From Prochlorococcus sp. AG-409-M05 (GTDB taxonomy: Bacteria; Cyanobacteriota; Cyanobacteriia; PCC-6307; Cyanobiaceae), in assembly GCA_003215435.1 (NCBI GenBank), contig QCKJ01000005.1, forward strand, positions 1-64,000: a stretch of 64,000 bases of DNA, given 5' to 3'. The notes under the pieces were generated by a model that was not told where the DNA came from, made no database searches, and saw only the letters and a list, made by a program, of their open reading frames with translations. Positions 51,503 through 63,631 of this stretch are shown here, piece by piece (position 1 is the first letter of the stretch; every line of letters starts with the position of its first letter). The position numbers and the translations under genes are program-made.

Positions 51503-52897
51503 TTAAGTTTTAAGCCTTGATCTTAAACGAAGAGCAATCATTGGGTAACTTGCCCAATGCAAATGAATCCAACTTGCATGAAATAAATCATTACTCCACC
51601 CTTCTTCAACTCTCTCAATTTTCCAACCTGATACCATCCAAGTCTTCTTTGAATGCTCCTCAAACTCATAATCGTGTTTGGCTTTTTGTGATTTTTTTTT
51701 AATAGATGTATTTAATTGCCACCGGTGAAACTCATGTCCCATAAGAACCTCACCTTTTTTTATCACAAGGCTATCCTTTATGCCCTCCAATTTTCTATAG
51801 CCAACATGAAGAGATCCTCTATCTGCAGTGAATGGAAGAATTCCTGACATTGAGTGTGCTCTTCCATCTAAATCAAATAGGGTTTCCCCAAATAGAAGCA
51901 TCCCGCCGCATTCTGCATAAATAGGTATTCTTCCAAATGATGCTCTAAGGGTACTCATCGTCTTTAGACATTTGCTAAGTCGCTCAGCATGTTGCTCGGG
52001 GAATCCACCAGGGATAATTATCCCCTTAGCCTCTTTAGGTATAGGTTCATCATCAATAGGTCTCCATAAGATCACTGGCATTCCAAGAGCTTCAAGACAA
52101 TCTTTTGTTTCCGGATAATGAAAATGAAAAGCTTCATCATGAGCAACTGCTACAGGCAGCTCTTTGGCGAATGACATATCTCGATAGTCCTTGAAAGCAT
52201 CAATTGGATTTCTAAACTCTCCATCAGGTGATTGAAGTAATGCTCTAAAGGCCAGAAGATCTAGATTCTGTTCTGCAAAAGCACACAACCTATCAAGTCG
52301 AGATTCAACTTTTTGTTCATGAGCAGGTGATAAACCCAAATGCCTAGAGGACATTGTCAAAGAAGGGTCTGTCGGGAGGCAACCCAATACCTTGACCTCA
52401 ATTTTTTGAAGTACTTCGATCAACAATTCCTTATGTCGGGAAGTATTTATTCGATTTAAAACAACTCCAGCAAATGAAATTTTTGGGTCTTGCTCAATAA
52501 ATCCCCTAACAAGGGCTGCTATTGAATTTGCCTGACCACTTGCATCAACAACTAAAACAACAGGGAGCTGGAGATGGGTCGCAACTGAAGCAGTACTGCC
52601 TTCCATGGAAGGTCCTACTCCATCAAAAAGGCCCATGACACCTTCTACAAGTGCCAAATCTGCTTTCCCTCCAAAAGAGAGAAAGCAATCCCTTACCCAA
52701 TCAGAGCCACAAAGTAAAAGGTCCAGATTTCTGCATTGCATCCCAGATGCAGCAGTTAGTTGTTGAGAATCCAAATAATCTGGGCCAACTTTGAAGGGTT
52801 GAAGGCGAAGGCCCCTCTTCCTAGCCCAAGCAGCCAACGCAACACTCAACAATGTTTTTCCACTGCCACTAGAAGGCGCTGCAATGACACATCCCAT
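51503..52897 (-). CDS. cobB: cobyrinate a,c-diamide synthase
   Basis: ORF 464 aa; IAAPSSGSGKTLLSVAL, EGVMGLFDGVGPSMEGSTA, AECGGMLLFGETL. Confidence 0.93.
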   Translation of the reverse strand: MGCVIAAPSSGSGKTLLSVALAAWARKRGLRLQPFKVGPDYLDSQQLTAASGMQCRNLDLLLCGSDWVRDCFLSFGGKADLALVEGVMGLFDGVGPSMEGSTASVATHLQLPVVLVVDASGQANSIAALVRGFIEQDPKISFAGVVLNRINTSRHKELLIEVLQKIEVKVLGCLPTDPSLTMSSRHLGLSPAHEQKVESRLDRLCAFAEQNLDLLAFRALLQSPDGEFRNPIDAFKDYRDMSFAKELPVAVAHDEAFHFHYPETKDCLEALGMPVILWRPIDDEPIPKEAKGIIIPGGFPEQHAERLSKCLKTMSTLRASFGRIPIYAECGGMLLFGETLFDLDGRAHSMSGILPFTADRGSLHVGYRKLEGIKDSLVIKKGEVLMGHEFHRWQLNTSIKKKSQKAKHDYEFEEHSKKTWMVSGWKIERVEEGWSNDLFHASWIHLHWASYPMIALRLRSRLKT

Positions 52898-52939
52898 AAA
52901 AATCAGCTGTTTGAGAATCAGCTAGAAACGGTGAGACAA

Positions 52940-54229
52940 CTAAAAAAGCATCTGTACAGCTATAGGGGCTGCTGCTTCAAGTAAAGGACTTGTAGTACCC
53001 CGACTGGTACTTAGAAGTCTGGCTACATCCATCTCGACGGGGCCTCCTTGATCAGGGACCAATTCTTCAATTAAATCCATACTGGCCATCCCCCCAGCTT
53101 CAAGACGCATACACTCGCCAGATTCTGAACCAAGTATCACGCAAACTCCCTTTTTCTGATCTCCTTGATTTTTGCTAATCAATCTGAGTCCTGTTATTTG
53201 ACCAGGGTGAACGCTCGGTCTTCCTACAGGCAAAGGGATTAAATGGAAAACAACTTTTTCGCCATCAGGCCTTAAAAATTCGGCGAATATTTGGCCCGAT
53301 TGATTTTTCGTTGAAACATTGTGTTTCCAAGAAAGCCGGTCTGCAAGCCACGCTGCAAGAAGTAGTCCTTGAACTGGATGAGAACCCTCTATATCAATAT
53401 CTAGTTGGACAATGTGGTCAAGACACTCTCTCCTCTCGGGAGGGTCAAAAACCATAGCTAATGTTTCTCTCCATGCACGTAAACGAAGCCAATTAAGGTC
53501 ATTAACAGCCTGTTCCGTATTTATCTTTGTAAGAAGCAAATCAAGACATCGAGAAGGGTTCCCGATAGCACTATCAATAATCAACCTCCGAGGAGACCTC
53601 GCTAGATGGTCGAAAAGTTCTGTTGCCTCGTCCAAAGAACCGTTCCACCAGACCCAAGAAGGCAGATCATCAGGAACTAAAGATTTAACTATTCCCAGAC
53701 CATCGTTAATTGAACTCGGATTTCCGCGCAAAACAACAACATCCCCACACGCATTCTGGCCTCCCCCTTCCTCTGGCAAAGGGCAATATGCCGCCACTAA
53801 AGTCTCCAAAGGATGATCTCGGTTCAAAGTAGGGGCAAGGGTAATTAAACGTCTGGGTTGTAAATTACTAATGGCAGAATGTACATGCTGACCTCGAAAG
53901 TCTTCACCTTTTTCATTCCCATCTTTAGCTGATAAAAAAGACTGGACAGCTTCATCAAATGGTGGAGTGCAATGTGGCAAATCCCCTTCAACAACAATAT
54001 TCCTAGCCGCCTCTAGGACCTCAGCTCTTTGTGAACCTAAAATTGGGCTAGAGAGTTTTCCAGTTCTTACTAGCTCTTGTTCTATCCAAGAAGGCTGCCA
54101 TACCAATAAGCAAAAAGTATTGGAACCCAAATTACCTGGACGATCATCCGACCAAAGTTGTTCTAAGTAACTACTTATCTCTTCAGGCGGTAATTTCAGA
54201 GGGGTCTGGAGAGTTAATTGCGGTGACAT
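52940..54229 (-). CDS. opcA: glucose-6-phosphate dehydrogenase assembly protein OpcA
   Basis: ORF 429 aa directly downstream of zwf; CRLLIDSAIGNPSRCLDL-like and DLNWLRLRAWRETLAMVFDPP. Confidence 0.93.
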   Translation of the reverse strand: MSPQLTLQTPLKLPPEEISSYLEQLWSDDRPGNLGSNTFCLLVWQPSWIEQELVRTGKLSSPILGSQRAEVLEAARNIVVEGDLPHCTPPFDEAVQSFLSAKDGNEKGEDFRGQHVHSAISNLQPRRLITLAPTLNRDHPLETLVAAYCPLPEEGGGQNACGDVVVLRGNPSSINDGLGIVKSLVPDDLPSWVWWNGSLDEATELFDHLARSPRRLIIDSAIGNPSRCLDLLLTKINTEQAVNDLNWLRLRAWRETLAMVFDPPERRECLDHIVQLDIDIEGSHPVQGLLLAAWLADRLSWKHNVSTKNQSGQIFAEFLRPDGEKVVFHLIPLPVGRPSVHPGQITGLRLISKNQGDQKKGVCVILGSESGECMRLEAGGMASMDLIEELVPDQGGPVEMDVARLLSTSRGTTSPLLEAAAPIAVQMLF

Positions 54230-54273
54230 TAAAAGAAAATAGAAAAGAGTTATTTAGAGATACAGGACGCTTC

Positions 54274-55797
54274 TCAAGGGCGTCGCCAAAGCAATCCGTC
54301 CCTAGACAAGAGGGCATCAGAAGCAGCTGGTCCCCATGTCCTTGATTCATATTGATGAATTGGCAAAAACCACGGTTTGTCCTGAATCAATTCAAGTAAG
54401 GGTGTGTATAAACGCCATGCCGCCTCAACTTCATCACTCCTCGTAAAAAGTGTCGGGTCGCCTAGCATTACATCTGCCAGCAATCGGACATAACCTTCAT
54501 CAGAAGGTTCACCAAAAGACTCGTCATAGGAAAACTCCATCTCAACTGGTCGGCTTCGCATACCTGAACCTGGTGACTTAACCTCAAAACGAAATTCAGC
54601 TCCTTCATCAGGTTGAATACGCAAAACAAGCTGATTCGAAGTAGCGCTTCCCCCAGCAGCATCAAAGAGATGCACAGGGGCTTCTCGGAAAGTTAAAACG
54701 ACCTCACTTAAACGTTTCGCAAGCCTTTTCCCGGTCCTTACATAAAAAGGGACACCCTGCCAGCGCCAATTGTCTATAAACAACTTCATCGAAACATATG
54801 TCTCTGTAGTGCTTTTAGGAGCCACACCTTCTTCTTCTCTATAACCAAGCAAAGGTGCCTCTTTAGATCCTCCTCTCTCATATTGACCACGAATACAACA
54901 ATTCCAGGGCTCTAGCTCATCAGAGAGTCGAGCGGCTTGAAGAACTTTTGCTTTCTCATTACGAATAGCTTCTGGGTCAAAATGACCAGGGGGTTCCATT
55001 GCTGTTATTGCAAGCATTTGAGTCAAGTGATTCTGCACCATATCTCTCAAAGCCCCTGAGGATTCGTAATAGTCAGCTCGATCCTCGACTCCAACAGTTT
55101 CTGCAGCAGTAATTTGAACACTAGATATGTAATTCCTATTCCAAATAGGTTCAAAGATGGTATTAGCGAATCTCAGTACAAGAATGTTCTGAACTGTTTC
55201 TTTCCCTAAGTAATGATCAATGCGGAAAATCTGACTCTCGTGTGCACAACTTTGAATAACCTTGTTAAGTATTTGTGCACTACTGTAATCACGTCCAAAA
55301 GGTTTCTCTATAACAACTCTGCTCCTTTTTTGGTCATTCAGAAGACCTGCTGCAGCAAGGCCTCTACAACCACTTGCATAAAATCTTGGTGAAACTGAAA
55401 GATAAAAAGTCCTATTGCTATGAGTTGCACGCAATCGGTCAATATCTTCTAGACGATCTACGAGTCTTCCGATGTCATCAGACTTTTGAAGATCAACAGA
55501 CTCATAAAACAACCCAGCAGAAAATTGTTCCCAAGCCAGTGGATCTTCTGCAATCTTTTCTCTTAAACCAGTAGCCATTTTTTTTCGAAACTCTTCGTCA
55601 GTCCACGGTCTTCGAGCACACCCGAGCACTGCGAACTCACTAGGCAGTCGCCTTTGTTTAAAGAGCTCAAATAGAGCAGGAACCAACTTCCTGTGAGTGA
55701 GATCTCCACTAGCCCCAAAAATAACTAGGCATTGAGGCGCAACAACACGCTCTTGACGAAGACCAACTCTCAGTGGATTTGTGGCCGCCACACTCAT
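54274..55797 (-). CDS. zwf: glucose-6-phosphate 1-dehydrogenase
   Basis: ORF 507 aa; VIFGASGDLTHRKLVPALF, RIDHYLGKETVQNILVLRFAN. Confidence 0.97.
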   Translation of the reverse strand: MSVAATNPLRVGLRQERVVAPQCLVIFGASGDLTHRKLVPALFELFKQRRLPSEFAVLGCARRPWTDEEFRKKMATGLREKIAEDPLAWEQFSAGLFYESVDLQKSDDIGRLVDRLEDIDRLRATHSNRTFYLSVSPRFYASGCRGLAAAGLLNDQKRSRVVIEKPFGRDYSSAQILNKVIQSCAHESQIFRIDHYLGKETVQNILVLRFANTIFEPIWNRNYISSVQITAAETVGVEDRADYYESSGALRDMVQNHLTQMLAITAMEPPGHFDPEAIRNEKAKVLQAARLSDELEPWNCCIRGQYERGGSKEAPLLGYREEEGVAPKSTTETYVSMKLFIDNWRWQGVPFYVRTGKRLAKRLSEVVLTFREAPVHLFDAAGGSATSNQLVLRIQPDEGAEFRFEVKSPGSGMRSRPVEMEFSYDESFGEPSDEGYVRLLADVMLGDPTLFTRSDEVEAAWRLYTPLLELIQDKPWFLPIHQYESRTWGPAASDALLSRDGLLWRRP

Positions 55798-55950
55798 TAC
55801 TTTCTTACCCCTGCAAATGATTTAAACAACTAATGCTTAAATTCAAGGGCCTAGATCGGCTTACGCCATCATTTGTAGGCGGATGCCCAAAAAAGTAAAA
55901 GACCTAAATTCAGTTTTTTCTATCTGAAGTTTGTGCTTTAACAAGGCTAT

Positions 55951-55988
55951 GGCTTGAATGATTAAAGATTTACTCTTTCATTCAAGCC
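55951..55988. terminator. perfect 11-bp hairpin 3' of petH
   Basis: GGCTTGAATGA-(16 nt)-TCATTCAAGCC in the intergenic region between petH 3' end and zwf 5' end; no clear T-run. Confidence 0.4.
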
Positions 55989-56000
55989 TGATAGGAAGAA

Positions 56001-57149
<1,149 letters not shown>

Positions 57150-57242
57150 CTAGTCGTTTTAGAAGATTACTAAGGTCACTTTTAATGATTGTCACAAGTC
57201 AATTAATTGGGATTTCATGACCTTTTTTGAGCCTGGTTAGGT

Positions 57243-57842
57243 ATGGTCATGGCTATTCAAATGAAAACACCGTTGGTTTCTCTCGAAGGCCTAGAGAGTC
57301 ATTTTGATTCTGACCTTGCTTCAGACCGAGGGCAATCTCTGGTGGCGCGACAAACGATAGAGCAGACAATGGAGCGCCTCCCTAAAGGGACTCGGCGTCT
57401 AGCGGCTCAGTTGAGAACAACTGTTTCGAGCAGCATGCTTTGGGATGTGCTTACTGACTATGAAAAATTAAGCACATTCATTCCAAATCTTGCAAGAAGT
57501 TCACTTCTCTCAAGATCTAAAAACAAAGTTCGCTTGAACCAAGTTGGTTCACAAAAGATAATGGGCCTGAATTTTTCTGCTCAAGTAGAAATTGAATTAA
57601 TAGAGGATCCAGAAAAGAAAACCTTACTATTCAAATTGATCAAGGGAGATTTCAGACGGTTTGAAGGGGCCTGGAGAATCACCTCTAGCCCGGAAAAGGC
57701 AACCAGCCTTCTTTATGAACTAACAGTTCAGGGGTGCGTAGGGATGCCCGTTGGACTTATTGAGCAAAGGCTCAGAGATGATCTCACTACAAATCTTCTT
57801 TCAGTAGAACAGGAAGCGAACCGAAGGCAAAAGCTTCTGTGA
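57243..57842 (+). CDS. SRPBCC/START-like (cyclase/dehydrase) family protein
   Basis: ORF 199 aa; MLWDVLTDYEKLSTFIPNLARSSLLSR... QVGSQKIMGLNFSAQVEIELIE. Confidence 0.85.
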   Translation: MVMAIQMKTPLVSLEGLESHFDSDLASDRGQSLVARQTIEQTMERLPKGTRRLAAQLRTTVSSSMLWDVLTDYEKLSTFIPNLARSSLLSRSKNKVRLNQVGSQKIMGLNFSAQVEIELIEDPEKKTLLFKLIKGDFRRFEGAWRITSSPEKATSLLYELTVQGCVGMPVGLIEQRLRDDLTTNLLSVEQEANRRQKLL

Positions 57843-57938
57843 AAATTCGAAATCGACAAAGCTTCAGCCGAAATATAAATATCTCCAAAAACTAACAAGC
57901 TGGATTACCTGCTTGAAATAAAGATCCAACGATTTTTA

Positions 57939-58011
57939 TACCCCCAAGGGGATTCGAACCCCTGTCGCCTCCGTGAAAGGGAGGTGTCCTAGGCCTCTAG
58001 ACGATGGGGGC
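57939..58011 (-). tRNA. tRNA-Glu (TTC)
   Basis: Reverse strand GCCCCCATCGTCTAGAGGCCTAGGACACCTCCCTTTCACGGAGGCGACAGGGGTTCGAATCCCCTTGGGGGTA; anticodon loop CCTTTCACG with TTC anticodon, intact acceptor and T stems. Confidence 0.96.
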
Positions 58012-58097
58012 GAGGCCGCGAACCAAAATCATATGACCTTGGCCACAAAGGAAAACTACGGGCCAGACTCTCCCTACGTCAAGAAGACTTACATCTC

Positions 58098-59210
58098 CTA
58101 TACCTGTCCTTGTCCTTGCCAGATTGGAACCTTGAAGTAAAAACAGGCTCCTTTACCGGGTTCAGAAACCACCCAAATCCGCCCACCATGAACCTCAACA
58201 ATCCTTCTACAAACTGATAAACCCACCCCAAAACCTATTGTCTGATTAGATGTTTCTGGAAGCCGTACACGATCAAGAAAAATTCGCTGTTGCTCTTCCT
58301 CTGGTATCCCTGGGCCGCTATCACAAACGCTAACTTCAACCCACTGACTAGTTCTGTGCAGCATTGTTAAAGAAATATTGCTGCCATCTTGTGTAAATTT
58401 AAGAGCATTCTCCATAAGGTTTAACAAAACTTGCCGCATGCGTCGTTGATCAGCAAAAACTTTGGGAAGGTCCGAGGGGATATCGGTATGAATATCAATA
58501 TTTCTTCTTCTCCACAGTTTCTCCAATTCAAGGATCACCTCAGCCGACACGCTAGCCAAGTCAAGTTTCATAGGGTTAAAGAATGATTCCCAACGAGTAG
58601 GGCCTACCTCTAGAAGTTCTTTTGAAAGGATGTCGATCTCATCCAATCTTCGTTTAATTACACTCTGAAACTTTTCAAAGTCAATTTGCCCCAAACGCTG
58701 ACTTTGCAAAGCCAACGCTGCTGCAGTTAGAGGTGTTCGAATCTCATGGGCAACCATCCGTAAAAGACGCTCTTGAGCTTCTATTCTGTTTATCAACTCC
58801 TCGTTCTCTTGTCGCAATACAAGTAATTCATCTTCAAGCCTTAGTTCTTTTTGAGTCCTACTTCCATCTAATTCAGTGGGCCTTAAGCTAAGGCCTAAAT
58901 CCTTTACGACATCATCTTGCTGCCATCGCGGCATCCAGACTTCTATTGATTTAAGGATTCCAGACCCTGCAAAGATCTGCTTGGGCAATGGAGCAATTTT
59001 AATTAGGGCAGGGACAGCAATTAACCGATGAAGTTCAAGTAACTCAGGTTGCTCTCCAGGGTCAGCTACTTGTAGGCTTACATTAAAGCCTGTGTCTCCT
59101 CTCTCAAGGAAAGAGACCAAGGCTCGTACGTCACCTCTAGAAAGGTGATGTCTAGATGCGACAAGCAAAAGCTTTAGCTCTTGCTTCTCTATAAGCGTGA
59201 CCGCATTCAC
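58098..59210 (-). CDS. sasA: circadian clock-associated sensor histidine kinase SasA
   Basis: ORF 370 aa; N-terminal KaiB-like thioredoxin-fold domain, H-box [19 protein letters not shown]-box [28 protein letters not shown]. Confidence 0.93.
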   Translation of the reverse strand: MNAVTLIEKQELKLLLVASRHHLSRGDVRALVSFLERGDTGFNVSLQVADPGEQPELLELHRLIAVPALIKIAPLPKQIFAGSGILKSIEVWMPRWQQDDVVKDLGLSLRPTELDGSRTQKELRLEDELLVLRQENEELINRIEAQERLLRMVAHEIRTPLTAAALALQSQRLGQIDFEKFQSVIKRRLDEIDILSKELLEVGPTRWESFFNPMKLDLASVSAEVILELEKLWRRRNIDIHTDIPSDLPKVFADQRRMRQVLLNLMENALKFTQDGSNISLTMLHRTSQWVEVSVCDSGPGIPEEEQQRIFLDRVRLPETSNQTIGFGVGLSVCRRIVEVHGGRIWVVSEPGKGACFYFKVPIWQGQGQV

Positions 59211-59279
59211 AAAGGCTGGCGCCCTACGAAGTTAATGATGTTATAAGGCAATATATTAAGTCCCTTTGAAACACAACCT

Positions 59280-59723
59280 TTGAGCAACATCCTAAGAAAA
59301 CTAAAAACGCTAGGAGCCAGCACTCTATTGCTAGCCCCATTGGTGCTAATCAGTACCCAGGCAATATCACAAGAAACAAAAACGAGACCTGCCACTCAGC
59401 AAGATATATATCTATATCGAGGCATTGGGTCTTCTTACGTTTGCAATGCAAGAACTGCTGGTGTCGAATTTCCTAAAGCGATCGGAATTGCAGCAGCTAC
59501 TTATACACAATTACTTAATGGAAAGCATGGTGGAAAAATTGAGCAGACAGGTGACAAGCAACTTACTAATAAACAACTTTTTGCAGGGGCAGAATTTCAA
59601 GTTTTAACAGGAGCAATTCAATATTGTCCTGATTCAGTGCCTGAGGATATCAAGAAAAAAGTAAAGGAAGCAATTGAAAAAGAAAATGCAAAAAACAATA
59701 AGAAGAAGAAAAAGAAGAGGTAA
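59280..59723 (+). CDS. exported hypothetical protein with poly-Lys tail
   Basis: ORF 147 aa; signal-peptide-like N-terminus STLLLAPLVLISTQAISQ, C-term ENAKNNKKKKKKR. Confidence 0.72.
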   Translation: MSNILRKLKTLGASTLLLAPLVLISTQAISQETKTRPATQQDIYLYRGIGSSYVCNARTAGVEFPKAIGIAAATYTQLLNGKHGGKIEQTGDKQLTNKQLFAGAEFQVLTGAIQYCPDSVPEDIKKKVKEAIEKENAKNNKKKKKKR

Positions 59724-59828
59724 CAATGAAATAAAACCCGAAAAATATAACAAATAAAAATTCTTCATTTATCCAACTGCCATTACGCCAGTAAATTAAT
59801 ATCTCTTATGTATGCCAACTAGCAGAAA

Positions 59829-62450
59829 ATGGAAACCAATAAAGCTGTATTTCTTAAGGATTACAAACCCTACCCCTTTAATATTCCATCAATAGAGCTT
59901 GATGTAGATATCAATCTCAATTGTGTAATCATCAAGAGCAAGTTGTATATTGAACCGAAGGATTCTCACCCAGGAGCTCTGAAGTTAAAAGGTGAAGACC
60001 TAGAGCTAAAACATATAGAGATTGATAGTTGCGAGCTGTCTAGTGAAAGCTACGAGCTTACAAATAAAGAATTAATTATTCTTGATCCCCCTGCTAAAAA
60101 ATTCTGCCTAACGACTATATGCAGAATCAACCCCAAAGAAAATACATCTTTAGAAGGAATGTACATGAGTGGGGATTTCATAACGACCCAATGTGAAGCT
60201 GAGGGTTTCCGAAAAATAACTTTTCATCCTGACAGGCCAGATGTATTAAGTGTTTACACGGTTAAATTAACTGCGAGCATCGAACAATACCCGATACTTC
60301 TTTCTAATGGAAATGAGTATTTATCATCAGTTAATAAAGATAGTCCAGAGAAACATAGCATTATATGGGAAGACCCCATACCTAAACCATCTTATTTATT
60401 TGCTATAGTTGCAGGAGATTTAGACAAGTCTGAAGATAACTTTATAACAGCATCTGGAAAGAGAGTTAAGCTAAGAGTATTTGTAGAGAGAGGTTCAACA
60501 AAATACACATCTCATGCAATTCGCTCATTAAAAAGAGCGATGAAATGGGAAGAGGAAAGATACAATCTAGAGTATGATCTTGATGAGTACAACATAGTTG
60601 CAATAAGACACTTTAACATGGGTGCCATGGAGAATAAAGGTCTAAATATATTCAACTCAAAGCTTATTTTAGCGGATAAAGAGACAGCCACTGATAACGA
60701 TTTAGACAGAATAGAAAGTGTAATTTCACATGAGTATTTCCACAATTGGACTGGAAACAGAATAACCTGTAGGGACTGGTTTCAACTATCCTTAAAAGAA
60801 GGACTAACTGTATATAGAGATCAATGCTTCTCGGCCGAACAACACTCTAAATCAGTAAATAGGATTGAGAATGTTTTGTATTTAAGAAACACTCAATTCA
60901 GAGAAGACCAAGGCCCAACCTCTCATTCGGTAAAACCAATCTCATACAAATCTATAGACAATTTTTATACAACTACAATATACGAGAAAGGTTCTGAAAT
61001 TATAAGGATGCTTAATACAATACTTGGTGAAGAAAGATTCATGACTGGAATAGAAACGTATATTAAAAGATATGATGGATGTGCTGCAACAACAGAAGAA
61101 TTTCTAGATGCGGTTTTAGATGGTGCTTCACAATTAGGTGGTCTAAATAAAGAATTTGATCTGAAAGTATTCAATAATTGGTACTACCAAGCTGGAACAC
61201 CATGTATACATATACATAAGGAATGGGACCCTGAGCAGGGTAAGCTAATACTGAAACTTGTTCAAGAAAATGTTGGCAAGGAAAGCGATAAAGGAACAGA
61301 TGCTATGTTAATTCCGATTAAAATGGCCATTTTTAATGAAAAAGAGAAAATAAAGCCTGAAGAAACTATTATTCTTAAGTCTAAAGAGAAAACTTTGACT
61401 ATAACTGGTCTACCAAATTCGGCTACCTGCCCCTACTTATCCATTTTCAGGGGATTTTCTGCTCCTGTTAAATGGAAAACAAGCTTAGATACAAATGACT
61501 ACATAAGATCTATAGAATTAGATGACGACCCCTTCTTAATTTGGGATGCATCTCAAAACATAAAGACAAAATTTATTCTGCAGAGAGCAAGTAAAAATCC
61601 TGAAATTGAAAATGAAAAAGCGTATATATCTTCTATTAAAAAAGTAATCAAAAAATATAGAGATTTGGACCCTTGTTTTCTAGCAAAGTTGTTAGCATCA
61701 CCTACTTTGACTGAATTAGAGGTGGCGCAAGGTATTGCTGATCCGGTGAGCTTAAACAACTCTCTAATTTTATTCCAAAAAGATTTTGGAGTCAGCTTAG
61801 AGGAAGAACTCAAGGAAATACTTTCGAGGTGCTCGTCTAAGGTAAATTATAATTGGCCAATTGGAAAAGGTGAAAGGCAGCTAACTGGTATCGCGTGGAG
61901 CTTATTACTGCTTAGTGGAAATATTTATCAGAGAGAGATTGTTTTAAAAGAGGTGAATGGAACCTCAATGACACTGGCACAATATGCGTTAAAAGCTTTG
62001 CAACCGATTAATTGTATAGAAAGAAAGCTTGGCATGAAAATATTTTTCACTCGTTGGAAGGATCGTCCCGTAATCCTTGATTCATGGTTTGGATTACAAG
62101 CCTCTACCCCGTGGGAAGAAGGAATTAAACCCATCAAAGGACTAATTAAGCATCCGTTATTTGACCCACTAACACCAAACACAATAAGAGCAATTCTGGG
62201 CGGTTTAGCATCTAATACACCAATTTTCCATGCAGAAGATGGTAGTGGGTATGAATTCATGGTTAATCAAATTGTAAATCTCGACAAATTAAATCCAATT
62301 ACAGCCTCAAGAGCTTCAAAAGTATTTAGCCAATGGAAAAGATATGAAAGTCGGTACAAAAATAGAATGAGTGAAGCTATACAAAAACTCGCATCAGCAG
62401 ATCTCTCATTAAACACAAGAGAAGTAGTTGATCTGCTTATCAATGGCTGA
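59829..62450 (+). CDS. pepN: aminopeptidase N (M1 family)
   Basis: ORF 873 aa; GAMENKGLNIFN (GAMEN), HEYFHNWTGNRITCRDWFQLSLKEGLTV (HExxH-x18-E). Confidence 0.97.
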   Translation: METNKAVFLKDYKPYPFNIPSIELDVDINLNCVIIKSKLYIEPKDSHPGALKLKGEDLELKHIEIDSCELSSESYELTNKELIILDPPAKKFCLTTICRINPKENTSLEGMYMSGDFITTQCEAEGFRKITFHPDRPDVLSVYTVKLTASIEQYPILLSNGNEYLSSVNKDSPEKHSIIWEDPIPKPSYLFAIVAGDLDKSEDNFITASGKRVKLRVFVERGSTKYTSHAIRSLKRAMKWEEERYNLEYDLDEYNIVAIRHFNMGAMENKGLNIFNSKLILADKETATDNDLDRIESVISHEYFHNWTGNRITCRDWFQLSLKEGLTVYRDQCFSAEQHSKSVNRIENVLYLRNTQFREDQGPTSHSVKPISYKSIDNFYTTTIYEKGSEIIRMLNTILGEERFMTGIETYIKRYDGCAATTEEFLDAVLDGASQLGGLNKEFDLKVFNNWYYQAGTPCIHIHKEWDPEQGKLILKLVQENVGKESDKGTDAMLIPIKMAIFNEKEKIKPEETIILKSKEKTLTITGLPNSATCPYLSIFRGFSAPVKWKTSLDTNDYIRSIELDDDPFLIWDASQNIKTKFILQRASKNPEIENEKAYISSIKKVIKKYRDLDPCFLAKLLASPTLTELEVAQGIADPVSLNNSLILFQKDFGVSLEEELKEILSRCSSKVNYNWPIGKGERQLTGIAWSLLLLSGNIYQREIVLKEVNGTSMTLAQYALKALQPINCIERKLGMKIFFTRWKDRPVILDSWFGLQASTPWEEGIKPIKGLIKHPLFDPLTPNTIRAILGGLASNTPIFHAEDGSGYEFMVNQIVNLDKLNPITASRASKVFSQWKRYESRYKNRMSEAIQKLASADLSLNTREVVDLLING

Positions 62451-62551
62451 TCAGTTATTAGATATAAAAATCACATAAGAAAATAATTTAATCGATTGAT
62501 AGAGATTGGATTTCATCTATAAATAAAAAGGTGAAAAGTTTGTAGTCTTAT

Positions 62552-63547
62552 TTAGCGAAACATAGAGCTTACTGAGCTCTCCTCATGAATCCTCCAGATA
62601 GCCTCTCCTAGCATGTTGGCAACAGAAAGAACTTTCAATTGAGGGAAAGATCTCTCAGCCGGAATTGGAATGCTATTAGTTACAACTACCTGTTCAAAAA
62701 GATTTTCCTCTGAAAGCTGCTTGAAGGCAGGCGGTGAAAAGACAGCATGTGACGCGCATGCAATAACTCTTTTGGCACCCTGACGTCGTAACAATTTGGC
62801 ACCAGCACAAATAGTGCCACCAGTATCAATCATGTCATCTATGAGAATTGCAGTCTTATTTGTCACATCCCCAATAACGGTAAGGCTTTCGGCGACATTA
62901 TGAGCTGCCCTTCTTTTATCTATGATTGCCAAAGGAGAGTCTTTCATCTGCTTAGCAAATGCTCTTGCTCTTGCCACTCCTCCAACATCTGGAGAGACAA
63001 CAACAACTTCTCCGAGTTCTTGATCAGATAAATAATCTACTAATACAGGGGAGCCATAAATGTGATCACAAGGAATATCAAAATAGCCTTGTATTTGAGC
63101 GGAGTGCAAATCCATAGCAAGAACTCGATCAACTCCTGACTGAACAAGTAAATTGGCAGTTAGTTTCGCTGTGATCGACTCGCGACCAGCAGTTTTGCGA
63201 TCAGCTCTTGCGTATCCATAATAAGGAATAACTGCTGTAACCTGCCTTGCAGAAGCTCTCTTACAGGCATCCACCATAATCATTAGCTCCATAAGGCTGT
63301 CATTAACAGGAGCGCAAGTTGGTTGGATCAAAAAGACATCACAACCTCTTATTGATTGTTGAATCTGCACATATAACTCCCCATCAGCAAAGCGCTTGCA
63401 AACTAACGGACCATCAGTTACCCCTAAATAACTGGCTATCTCCTTGGCCAGGGAAGGGTTAGATGTACCGCTAAACAACCTAAGTCGTTGAGTGTCGAGG
63501 TTAATGTTCGAGCCATCAGTGCGAACTGCAGTCAAAAAGCTGTTCAC
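62552..63547 (-). CDS. prs: ribose-phosphate pyrophosphokinase
   Basis: ORF 331 aa; CKRFADGELYVQIQQSIRGCDVFLIQPT, VVSPDVGGVARARAFA, LIDDMIDTGGTI. Confidence 0.97.
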   Translation of the reverse strand: MNSFLTAVRTDGSNINLDTQRLRLFSGTSNPSLAKEIASYLGVTDGPLVCKRFADGELYVQIQQSIRGCDVFLIQPTCAPVNDSLMELMIMVDACKRASARQVTAVIPYYGYARADRKTAGRESITAKLTANLLVQSGVDRVLAMDLHSAQIQGYFDIPCDHIYGSPVLVDYLSDQELGEVVVVSPDVGGVARARAFAKQMKDSPLAIIDKRRAAHNVAESLTVIGDVTNKTAILIDDMIDTGGTICAGAKLLRRQGAKRVIACASHAVFSPPAFKQLSEENLFEQVVVTNSIPIPAERSFPQLKVLSVANMLGEAIWRIHEESSVSSMFR

Positions 63548-63631
63548 GGCGGCCGTAGAAAATTCTTATCCATCTGATGCTAATGCTGAGATGGTAACTA
63601 AGACACCCTCTTCCTCTGCATAATTTCAAAA

